Source of the DNA: Parvibaculaceae bacterium PLY_AMNH_Bact1
GTDB taxonomy: Bacteria; Pseudomonadota; Alphaproteobacteria; Parvibaculales; Parvibaculaceae
Assembly (NCBI GenBank): GCA_032881465.1
Contig: CP126168.1
Coordinates: 1,612,001-1,676,000 of the forward strand
Direction: 5' to 3'
Length of the DNA: 64,000 bases
Below are positions 1 through 9,071 of this stretch, piece after piece (the first letter of the stretch is position 1; every line of letters begins with the position of its first letter). Made by a program: the position numbers and the translations under genes. The notes beneath the pieces were generated by a model, which did no database searches, was not told where the DNA came from, and was given only the letters and a program-made list of their open reading frames with translations.

Positions 1-99
1 GAAGCTCCTGCATTGGTGGAATTTGACCGCATCCGCGACTCACTCTACCCAGAACCATGGGTTTCGCGCCGGTATTCATCACCGAGTGCACTTCGGTAG
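1..99 (+). CDS. C-terminal end of an unrecognised protein (partial)
   Basis: An open frame enters from the left edge and ends at a TAG codon at 97-99, giving 32 residues that end in SSPSALR. It contains a mixed-charge stretch (EFDRIRDSLYPEPW) that looks like ordinary protein. The start lies outside the window and no family can be recognised. It precedes the SPOR lipoprotein gene on the same strand by 27 bases. It is called only because the frame is open and compositionally plausible; a chance open stretch of this length is possible. Confidence 0.4.
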   Translation, partial: EAPALVEFDRIRDSLYPEPWVSRRYSSPSALR

Positions 100-126
100 C
101 AACTGATGAACTTGGGGATTGGACGA

Positions 127-735
127 ATGTCCCAACAAAACAAACGAACAAGGCGATCGCTGCCCAATTACCTCCTCTTTGGATGTCTTGTGGTGGGAAT
201 AGCGGCTTGCGCAGGCCCTGGCGGGCAGACAACGGCAGGCACGACACCTGGTGGAAACGAAACGCTGGAGCAACGTGTTGAGCGTCTGGAGCGGGACTTG
301 GCGACGCTGAGGATCGATTATTCTGTTGTGCGGCCTTCAATGGAGCGGATCGTCTCGGCAGAGAGTGGCATTGAAGCCCGCCTTCAAGCCATTGAGGGGG
401 CATTTGGCCCAATAACAGCGTCCATTTCGCCCGAAGCTACTGATGTCGCAGCGTACAACTCCCCGACCGCATCAGCCTTTCCATCAGTTGGCATTCATCT
501 GGCGTCCTATCGGGATACGGAAAACGTCAGGAGAGGTTGGAATGAATTGGTCGCTGGACATGGCGATCTGCTCGCGGATCTCGATCTCAAAGTGGTGGAC
601 TATCGAAGCGCACATGATGGCCTGTACCGCCGTCTCGTCGCGGGGCCGGTTGATCCGGCGGCTGCGGAAAGTAGATGTGCCAGCTTGAAAGACCGAGGCA
701 TCTGGTGCCAGGTTGTACCGTTGAGGGCGCCTTAA
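127..735 (+). CDS. SPOR-domain lipoprotein
   Basis: Predicted lipoprotein of 202 residues. The N-terminus is basic, followed by a hydrophobic stretch and a lipobox ending IAAC (lipidated Cys about residue 28), so it should be anchored in the outer or inner membrane facing the periplasm. A short coiled coil follows (ETLEQRVERLERDLATLR), then a low-complexity linker and a C-terminal region resembling a SPOR domain (VGIHLASYRDTENVRRGWNEL, then YRRLVAGPVD, ending with Cys-rich LKDRGIWCQV), the fold that binds denuded septal peptidoglycan. The ATG at 127 is preferred over an in-frame ATG at 106 because it places the basic n-region directly at the start. It ends tail-to-tail with the next gene, the two stop codons overlapping. 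The SPOR call is by pattern; exact partner unknown. Confidence 0.75.
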   Translation: MSQQNKRTRRSLPNYLLFGCLVVGIAACAGPGGQTTAGTTPGGNETLEQRVERLERDLATLRIDYSVVRPSMERIVSAESGIEARLQAIEGAFGPITASISPEATDVAAYNSPTASAFPSVGIHLASYRDTENVRRGWNELVAGHGDLLADLDLKVVDYRSAHDGLYRRLVAGPVDPAAAESRCASLKDRGIWCQVVPLRAP

Positions 736-1952
736 CCCGCCAGCCTCTCGACGGCAGGCTTGTCGAACTGGCGTCCTTCGCATTTAACGTCAGCATGCAA
801 ACTACCTGCCTGGTGGCGCAGTCTATAGGTGTATTTGGGGCCATGGAAATGCAGAACGGATCCTAGATCGCGATCTGTCCTGCCATTTCTTTTTTCTAAT
901 GTAGGGTAGTACTTGTCAAACAGGAGCTCCAACGCGATACCCATGCCATGATCCAGTGACTTGATAAACTTTCCGTCCACATCCCGCTCTTCAACAATAT
1001 CAAGTTGAACATTGTAACCAAGAGCGTTTAGGACTTCGGCCTGTTGTACTTTTGCCGCCGGTGGCGAGATGTTGTCGAAACGGGAATGGATCATCCGAAA
1101 TTGGCATTTCCTCTCAGAGGTTTCGGAAATATGACCCAAATGTTCGCAGTGTCCGACATCTCTGATCAACGCGCGGTCAGTATCAAAAAAGTACGGTTCT
1201 GTCGGCGTCTTGAATTGCCATAAACTCTTCGTCGAACAGTGGTGAGTCAGATTCAGATGCGACTCTGTGATGCTGATTTCTCTAAACTGTCCATCAAGGT
1301 AAATCGGAATTGCTTCAGTATAGGCCGACGCGTCGATGACACCGTTGATCGTGTTGGGTGCAAACTTGTGGATCATATGCGCAAGATATCCGCCATGAGA
1401 TGATCCCATACAAACAATGTTTGTTTGGTCGAACGCAATATCAGAATCCAAAAGAACATTTAGGACCGCCAGATGGTCAAGAGCAGCTAGGACACCGAAG
1501 TTTTGATAGTCCCCGTCAGGTGGCTGAATAATCGTATTCAGCTCAACCGGATTGGATTTCGCTGGCAACAGAAGTGCGAGCATATCGTTGATATTGGTGA
1601 GGGGTCGGTCCACCTTACCGCCCGCTGAAATGAAGCGGCCGAATGCCTCGTAGATTGAATCAGATTGAACATCCAATACAACTGGGGCAACGCCATCTGA
1701 GCGATGTGGACGGCAGACATTACAATGAGCGTCGACGGATACTGCGACCAGGTTGTACTTGGCCGCAATGTAGCGCCGCAACATTGTGTAATAGCCTTCA
1801 TCTCTTTCGCTCCCCATGCCGGGCACGATGAAGACCAAACCTTCTGCTGCGTCACTTTCCGGCACTTCGACGATGGCCGTCACCGGCCTCTGCCTAGGCG
1901 CGCCCAACTCAAAATCAGGTTGTCCATCAATCTCAAATCTATGCGAGGTCAT
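732..1952 (-). CDS. DUF2920-like alpha/beta hydrolase
   Basis: A 406-residue protein with features of an alpha/beta hydrolase: an N-terminal strand and oxyanion-type turn (FIVPGMGSERDEGYY) and a nucleophile elbow GSSHGGYLA near the middle, followed by an acidic and His-containing C-terminal half. Overall it resembles the DUF2920 family, known from Campylobacter flagellar-modification loci, but that match is from memory of the pattern. It has no signal peptide, so it is probably cytoplasmic. Its ATG lies 14 bases inside the end of the acyl carrier protein gene and is preceded by AGAGAG, so translation is coupled. The context suggests that it releases or transfers an acyl group held on the carrier protein; this is inference. 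Confidence 0.7.
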   Translation of the reverse strand: MTSHRFEIDGQPDFELGAPRQRPVTAIVEVPESDAAEGLVFIVPGMGSERDEGYYTMLRRYIAAKYNLVAVSVDAHCNVCRPHRSDGVAPVVLDVQSDSIYEAFGRFISAGGKVDRPLTNINDMLALLLPAKSNPVELNTIIQPPDGDYQNFGVLAALDHLAVLNVLLDSDIAFDQTNIVCMGSSHGGYLAHMIHKFAPNTINGVIDASAYTEAIPIYLDGQFREISITESHLNLTHHCSTKSLWQFKTPTEPYFFDTDRALIRDVGHCEHLGHISETSERKCQFRMIHSRFDNISPPAAKVQQAEVLNALGYNVQLDIVEERDVDGKFIKSLDHGMGIALELLFDKYYPTLEKRNGRTDRDLGSVLHFHGPKYTYRLRHQAGSLHADVKCEGRQFDKPAVERLAG

Positions 1953-2214
1953 GAGTGCTCTCTTTTGTCAGTTTTAGAGCTTCATCCGCTAAGGATACGA
2001 GATCATCAATACAATCTAGCTCGAATAGCTTTTCACCTGGAAACCGGACACCAAGGGTGTCCTCCAAAGCCATGATCAGCCGCGCGTGAGCCAAAGAATC
2101 CCATCCATTGACGTCTTCTGCTGTGGTCTCCGACGTTATTTCCGTGACCGAACAACCAAGTTCTTCGGAAATCACCGCGCAAACTCTGGCGAATGTTTCG
2201 GCGTTATATTTCAT
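1939..2214 (-). CDS. Acyl carrier protein
   Basis: A 91-residue acyl/peptidyl carrier protein. The 4'-phosphopantetheine attachment site is the Ser in GWDSLAHARL, followed by the typical helix LIMALEDTLGVRF and a C-terminal helix (IDDLVSLADEALK). It is a stand-alone carrier and not the house-keeping AcpP, whose motif is DSLDTVEL and which sits in the fab cluster. Its ATG overlaps the stop codon of the acyl-AMP ligase gene (ATGA), so the ligase just upstream is the obvious loading enzyme: acyl-AMP to carrier thioester. The hydrolase gene starts within its last codons. Confidence 0.9.
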   Translation of the reverse strand: MKYNAETFARVCAVISEELGCSVTEITSETTAEDVNGWDSLAHARLIMALEDTLGVRFPGEKLFELDCIDDLVSLADEALKLTKESTHDLA

Positions 2215-3905
2215 GTGAGTTCATCTTCCAGTGCGGGAGATCTGAATTTTTCGTTAGTGGCTTCGCGGCTGATCTTGCCACTCGTGCTTTTGATCAACCA
2301 CATAGGGGGGAACAGATGTATGGCGGCTGGAATGAGTCCTGTTTCATCTAACATCCTGTCGCGAATGTTTTTCTTGATCTTCTGGAGTGCAGCTGGATCG
2401 CTTTCGCGGGTTTCAGCTAGGACGATCAAAGCATCGCTGCCAAGGTCTGAACGATACTCTGAGAGTGCAATCACCCGCCCTGGGATGATACCGGATGTGT
2501 CACGTAACGCGAATTCTAGATCATGCGCATAATGGTTGCGCCCGTTTAGAATAAGAAGATCGTCCACACGTCCGGTGACAAAAAGCTCGCCGTTGGAGAG
2601 GTATCCAAGATCGCGCGTATGGTACCAACCTTCGCGAAACACCAGGCATGATTTTTCAGGCTGCCGATCATAGCCGCGCGCAAGGCACGGTCCGCTGACG
2701 CAAATTTCACCGATACGACGATCAGGCAACCGGTTTCCTTCATCATCCATAATCAGAACGGAAAGGTCATCAATCGGCGTGCCACAGGAAAGCACAGATT
2801 TTGTCGCTGCATGCACATCAAGCGTCGGGCGTGCGACGCCATCGTCGATCAACGCCTGGGCGTCGATTGTCTCTGTTCGCGGCGCAATACCTGGTTCGCT
2901 CTGGGTAACCGCGAATACGGTTTCTGCCATCGCATAGCAGGTTTGCAGGGCACCCTTTTTTAGGCCCATCGGTGCGAATTTCGAGGCAAATTGATCAAGC
3001 GTTTCCGGTCGGCAACGTTCCGAACAATCGATGAAGGCCCGAACTGAGGAAAGATCCCAGTTATCATCAGGACGGACGCAGTTGATCAGGTGCTGGAAGG
3101 CGAAATTAGGCTGCCAGACCAGGGTCGCCTTTGTGCGTTCGATCAGATCAAGCAAGCTGCTTGGCCGCATGGTCCATTCAAATGGACTGATCATAGTGAC
3201 GGGCACACCGCGCAGTATGGGCAACAGACAGCAAGCGATCAGTCCCATGTCATGATAGAGCGGCAGCCAACTGACCATATGGTCTTTTTCATCCAAACAC
3301 AGACGCGTCGCGTAGGCATCGACCTGATGCAGCAGTGCTGCATGCGAAATCATAACGCCCTTTTTTGTGCCCGTAGTTCCAGAGCTGTGCTGTAGAAAGG
3401 CAACATCCTGTGAATGGGTGTCGGGCGTAGGTAGCTTAGATGTAGATGGCAGATCCTCTGGCGTAACAGCGACAATGTCGTGATCAGCGAGGATGCTCTG
3501 TAGGTCGATTTTGAGTTTTGGTGTCGTGAATAAGAGTTGGGCGCGAATGCGTTCCATGACTTCACGATGTCCACGCCAAAAATGGGATGGGTCCTGCCTT
3601 GGGCTCGGAGGGGCCAGAATAGCAGGCACAGCCCCGGCGAAAATCGCACCAAAAAAAGCATAGAGAAGATCAGGCCCCTGCTCTTGCATCACGACAACTC
3701 TGTCGCCTGCGGACAGTTTTGCCTTTGCACAAGCCACGGCGTAGGGAGCTGCACCCTCTGCAAGGCGTCGGTAGCTTATGGAGTGTGTGGTATTGCCACT
3801 ATGAACCCTGGCGCATAGGCGATCTGGCGTATGCTCCAGCCGCTCAAGAATACGTTGAGGGACCGTATCTTGTTCGTACTTCTTCCAGAATGACAGCAGC
3901 GACAT
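2211..3905 (-). CDS. Fatty acyl-AMP ligase (ANL superfamily)
   Basis: A 564-residue adenylate-forming enzyme. The phosphate-binding motif is HSSGTTGTKKGVM; the conserved core motif WLPLYHDMGL and the hinge region YHTRDLGYLSNGELFVTGR are present, followed by DDLLILNGRNHYAHDLE, the form seen in fatty acyl-AMP ligases that hand acyl-adenylates to carrier proteins rather than to CoA. No transmembrane segment or signal peptide. The ATG at 3905 is preferred over one 12 codons upstream because AGGA lies six bases before it. It is first in a coupled cassette with a carrier protein (4-base overlap) and a hydrolase. The likely job is to activate a fatty or related acid and load the carrier; the substrate cannot be read. 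Confidence 0.88.
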   Translation of the reverse strand: MSLLSFWKKYEQDTVPQRILERLEHTPDRLCARVHSGNTTHSISYRRLAEGAAPYAVACAKAKLSAGDRVVVMQEQGPDLLYAFFGAIFAGAVPAILAPPSPRQDPSHFWRGHREVMERIRAQLLFTTPKLKIDLQSILADHDIVAVTPEDLPSTSKLPTPDTHSQDVAFLQHSSGTTGTKKGVMISHAALLHQVDAYATRLCLDEKDHMVSWLPLYHDMGLIACCLLPILRGVPVTMISPFEWTMRPSSLLDLIERTKATLVWQPNFAFQHLINCVRPDDNWDLSSVRAFIDCSERCRPETLDQFASKFAPMGLKKGALQTCYAMAETVFAVTQSEPGIAPRTETIDAQALIDDGVARPTLDVHAATKSVLSCGTPIDDLSVLIMDDEGNRLPDRRIGEICVSGPCLARGYDRQPEKSCLVFREGWYHTRDLGYLSNGELFVTGRVDDLLILNGRNHYAHDLEFALRDTSGIIPGRVIALSEYRSDLGSDALIVLAETRESDPAALQKIKKNIRDRMLDETGLIPAAIHLFPPMWLIKSTSGKISREATNEKFRSPALEDELT

Positions 3906-3990
3906 GGCGTATCCTAAGGAACGCTGAGAATTCCCAGCCATTCCATAGAAACAGGGTAAATTTCCGGTAAACGGATGCCCCTAGAGGCGC

Positions 3991-4947
3991 TTACCATGGA
4001 CGCTTGTGTGATGGCGGTCGGTTGAAGCGGTCGCTCGGCCTTTGGCCCCCTGGGCTGCCCTGCCTGGCGTTCCCTGACAGACCGGCAATTGACGTTGGAT
4101 CTCCCTTAAAACAGGAAAGCGTATACGGATAGTCGCGGGTTGCATGATAGTGGTAGACCGTTTGCATCTCGCCATCGATCATCATCGCACCAGCATGCCC
4201 GTGACATTCATCCAGGTCGCCGCTTGAGAGCAAAACGCCACCTTCATCGTGCTCGCCATAAATGCCAAAGCCATCAAGCGCATATCCAATGAGGGTCGAA
4301 TGCTAGGTCGCAGATATCGGGTCTTCCTGGCAGGGACTTTTCCCATGGTAGTGATAGAGCCCACTTTGTTGGGGATGACCCTGGCAGTCATCAAGGATCT
4401 CGTGTGCGAGGGCATTTTCGCCACGCGCATCAAGAGCGTTGAACAGCACAGCGCCGGTCAGCATGATCCCTATGGGCCCCATGGGCAGGCATGATGGACG
4501 TGCCACAATGGACGGATTAACCGGAAAAGAGACAGAGTAGGCATGGGCTCGGATCGCATTGGGATTGCGATCATAAAAATAGGCATCATCAGACCGGGAA
4601 ATTGGGAACCGACCCGTTGGGTGATCCGGCAAGGCGTTGCCAGTGATCAGGCGCCGCGCACCTGAGACCGCGATTTCAAGCTCGGAGAGATGAATAACAT
4701 TCCCGTCCACCGTGGGCTTACGGGTGAGGTCGAAAGTCCCCTCCGTTTCGTTAAGCCAATCGCCCGACCGCCGTGCTCCCGGAGCGTTCGGGTGAAAGCG
4801 CGCCTGACAGGCGAAGACAGATCCTGCCCGAGGCTCATTGGCGACTTTGCCATCACTGAGAGGAAGCGACGTAAGATCAACCGTATGGGTACTGACACTG
4901 GAAATGAACAGTAGAAAGATCGTGGACAGTGAGAATAAGGCACGCAT
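3991..4947 (-). pseudogene. YHYH-domain secreted protein, interrupted by an in-frame amber codon
   Basis: A continuous frame of 319 codons is interrupted only by a TAG at 4303-4305. The first part (214 residues) has a signal peptide (MRALFSLSTIFLLFISS), the stretch RLITGNALPDHPTGRFP and the first YHYH motif (GLYHYHGKSPC). Directly after the TAG, in the same frame, come HSTLIGYALDGFGIYGEHD, DLDECHGHAG and the second YHYH motif (TVYHYHATRDYPYT), which are the rest of the same domain. Both halves are needed for the family fold, so as written the gene encodes a truncated product. It may be a recent nonsense mutation, a sequencing error, or a readthrough site. YHYH proteins are secreted and poorly characterised. 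The last ~40 residues (PGGQRPSDRFNRPP) are low complexity. Confidence 0.85.
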
Positions 4948-5049
4948 GGATCAGACCGAGTTTGCTGACGATGCCTAGTTATACGCGCACCAGAGACCAA
5001 CCGGTCGCAGGAGCGGCATCAAATACAGCAGTAGATGTCGGTAGAAAAA

Positions 5050-5125
5050 TGGTGAGCCCTGCAGGATTCGAACCTGCGACCTACTGATTAAAAGTCAGCC
5101 GCTCTACCAACTGAGCTAAGGGCCC
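5050..5125 (-). tRNA. tRNA-Lys (anticodon TTT)
   Basis: The minus strand folds as a complete 76-base tRNA with encoded CCA. The acceptor stem is GGGCCCT with AGGGCTC (one G-T wobble), the D-arm is TTAGCTCAGTTGGTAGAGC, the anticodon arm is GCTGACTTTTAATCAG with anticodon TTT, and the T-arm is GCAGG TTCGAAT CCTGC. It lies between the broken YHYH gene and tgt, with its own promoter-like sequence upstream. Confidence 0.97.
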
Positions 5126-5159
5126 TCTGAATCGGGGATACCCCCGACGAGACCGGCGG

Positions 5160-5188
5160 AACCTAGTCATACGAGCCTGCCCGGTCAA
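5160..5188 (-). promoter_or_regulatory. Promoter for tRNA-Lys
   Basis: On the minus strand TTGACC (5183-5188) and TAGGTT (5160-5165) are separated by 17 bases and lie about 35 bases upstream of the tRNA-Lys gene. The -35 element is close to the sigma-70 consensus; the -10 is weaker. It sits in the gap after tgt, so the tRNA need not depend on readthrough from the tgt operon. Confidence 0.55.
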
Positions 5189-5242
5189 CCGATTTGGCTC
5201 ATTTTTCGAGCTTTTGGAGGGATTTTATGGCGCAACTCGAGA

Positions 5243-7437
<2,195 letters not shown>

Positions 7438-7470
7438 GGGAAGCTCTCTTCGCTTTTAGGGAGGCGTCCC

Positions 7471-7944
7471 TTAAGCAGCGTCAGCAGCAACCTGCATTTT
7501 CACGATCTTGTCGGGATCCTGTACAGGTTCACCGCGCTTGATTTTGTCGACATGGTCCATACCGTCGATAACCTGGCCCCAGACGGTGTACTGGTTGTCG
7601 AGAAAGCGCGCATCATCAAACACAATAAAAAACTGGCTGTCTGCACTGTTTGGGTCTTGGGCGCGTGCCATGGAGCAAATGCCACGAACATGAGGTTCGG
7701 CAGAGAATTCGGCATCAAGGTTTTTGCCGGAGCCACTCATGCCAGTGCCGGTCGGGTCGCCGCCCTGTGCCATGAAGCCTTCAATCACGCGATGAAAAAC
7801 AATCCCATCATAGAAGCCTTCGCGCGCAAGCTCTTTGATCCGTGCAACGTGATTTGGCGCAAGGTCAGGACGAAGCTCGATGGTTACCCGACCGTGCTCA
7901 AGATCAAGCAGCAGTGCGTTTTCCGGGTCTTTGATATCAGCCAT
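7471..7944 (-). CDS. Cyclophilin-type peptidyl-prolyl isomerase, cytoplasmic
   Basis: A 157-residue single-domain cyclophilin without a signal peptide. The active-site region FHRVIEGFMAQGGDPTGTG carries the catalytic Arg and Gln, and SADSQFFIVFDDARFLD with YTVWGQVIDGMD gives the rest of the substrate pocket. It is the cytoplasmic partner of a very similar, exported cyclophilin encoded immediately upstream (7983-8519); the two appear to be a tandem duplication that was split between compartments. It lies in the gyrA-coaD-ppi-ppi-queA-tgt run. Confidence 0.93.
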   Translation of the reverse strand: MADIKDPENALLLDLEHGRVTIELRPDLAPNHVARIKELAREGFYDGIVFHRVIEGFMAQGGDPTGTGMSGSGKNLDAEFSAEPHVRGICSMARAQDPNSADSQFFIVFDDARFLDNQYTVWGQVIDGMDHVDKIKRGEPVQDPDKIVKMQVAADAA

Positions 7945-7982
7945 TAAGTAGATTTCCCTATCTAGTGGTATTGAGTTTGACT

Positions 7983-8519
7983 TTATTGAGCAGCATCTGC
8001 TGCAACTTGAAGTCGGACAATTTTGTCTGGATTTGCAGGCGGTTCGCCGCGTTTGATATTGTCGACAAACTCCATGCCCTCAACGACACGGCCCCACACT
8101 GTGTAGTTCCCATCGAGGAAGTTGGCGTCATCAAAAACAATAAAGAACTGGCTATTGGCGCTGTCCGGGTGCTGTGAGCGCGCAGCTCCGATCACACCAC
8201 GGGAAAACGGTTCGCTGGAAAACTCAGCCCGAACATCAGGATAGTCTGATCCACCCTGGCCGGTGCCGGTTGGGTCACCCGTCTGTGCCATAAATCCATC
8301 AATCACACGATGAAAGATGATCCCATCATAAAATCCTTCGCGTGTGAGCGTTTTGATCCGCTTCACATGCTTTGGGGCAATATCTGGCAACAGTTCAATC
8401 ACCACACGCCCATCTTTAAGATCAAGATAGAGGGTGTTTTCCGGGTCCAGGGCTGAAGCCGGGGATGAAAGCCCCACCATCATTGCAAGGGCTGCAAACG
8501 CGCTAATAACTCGAGACAT
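7983..8519 (-). CDS. Cyclophilin-type peptidyl-prolyl isomerase, exported
   Basis: A 178-residue cyclophilin with an N-terminal signal peptide (ISAFAALAMMVGLSSPASA, cleavage expected after ASA), so it probably acts in the periplasm. The catalytic region is FHRVIDGFMAQTGDPTGTG, and SANSQFFIVFDDANFLD follows. The ATG at 8519 is chosen because it starts the signal peptide directly; upstream in-frame codons run into the end of coaD. The mature part is closely similar to the neighbouring cytoplasmic cyclophilin. Confidence 0.93.
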   Translation of the reverse strand: MSRVISAFAALAMMVGLSSPASALDPENTLYLDLKDGRVVIELLPDIAPKHVKRIKTLTREGFYDGIIFHRVIDGFMAQTGDPTGTGQGGSDYPDVRAEFSSEPFSRGVIGAARSQHPDSANSQFFIVFDDANFLDGNYTVWGRVVEGMEFVDNIKRGEPPANPDKIVRLQVAADAAQ

Positions 8520-8541
8520 AAGAACTCCTTTATTCACACCA

Positions 8542-9042
8542 CTACCTCTTTTTGACAGCGGTAAGCACTTTTTCCGCCACGGCAGGCGGTACAAAGCGGG
8601 AAATATCACCATCCATTGTGGCAATTTGACGGACAAGCGTGGACGAGATGAAACCAACATCAGGGGATGCCGTTAGAAATACGGTTTCAACGCGAGGATT
8701 CAATATCCCATTCATCCCCACCATTTGGTCTTCATATTCATAGTCAACCGTACCGCGTAAGCCTCTGATAATAATGCCAGCACCTACATCGTCTGCTGCA
8801 TCAACTACGAGGCCCTTGAACGATGTCACTTCAAGCGTTGAGCCAACCTCCTCGCCAAAAGACTTTGTTTCTGACTCAATCAGTGCTGCGCGTTCCTCGA
8901 AACTAAGAAGCGGCGTCTTGGATGAATTAACCCCAATCCCCACAACAAGATGATCCACCAGACGAAAAGCCCGGCGGATGATATCGATGTGACCGTACGT
9001 CACAGGATCGAATGTCCCGGAATATAGGCCAACACGTTTCAT
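8542..9042 (-). CDS. coaD: Phosphopantetheine adenylyltransferase
   Basis: Catalyses the fourth step of coenzyme A synthesis, ATP plus 4'-phosphopantetheine to dephospho-CoA. The 166-residue protein has the nucleotidyl-transferase motif YSGTFDPVTYGHIDIIRRA (the T/HxGH signature reads TYGH), the family stretch GIIIRGLRGTVDYEYEDQM and the second nucleotide motif ISSTLVRQIA. Length and motifs are typical. It lies 29 bases after gyrA on the same strand and upstream of the two cyclophilins. Confidence 0.97.
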   Translation of the reverse strand: MKRVGLYSGTFDPVTYGHIDIIRRAFRLVDHLVVGIGVNSSKTPLLSFEERAALIESETKSFGEEVGSTLEVTSFKGLVVDAADDVGAGIIIRGLRGTVDYEYEDQMVGMNGILNPRVETVFLTASPDVGFISSTLVRQIATMDGDISRFVPPAVAEKVLTAVKKR

Positions 9043-9071
9043 GGGAAATTCCTGAGGTTGCGGCGCTTGGC

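Noticed and set aside
4182-4433. Frameshift as the cause of the broken YHYH gene
   Set aside because: Codon-by-codon reading shows both halves are in the same frame; only a TAG interrupts them.
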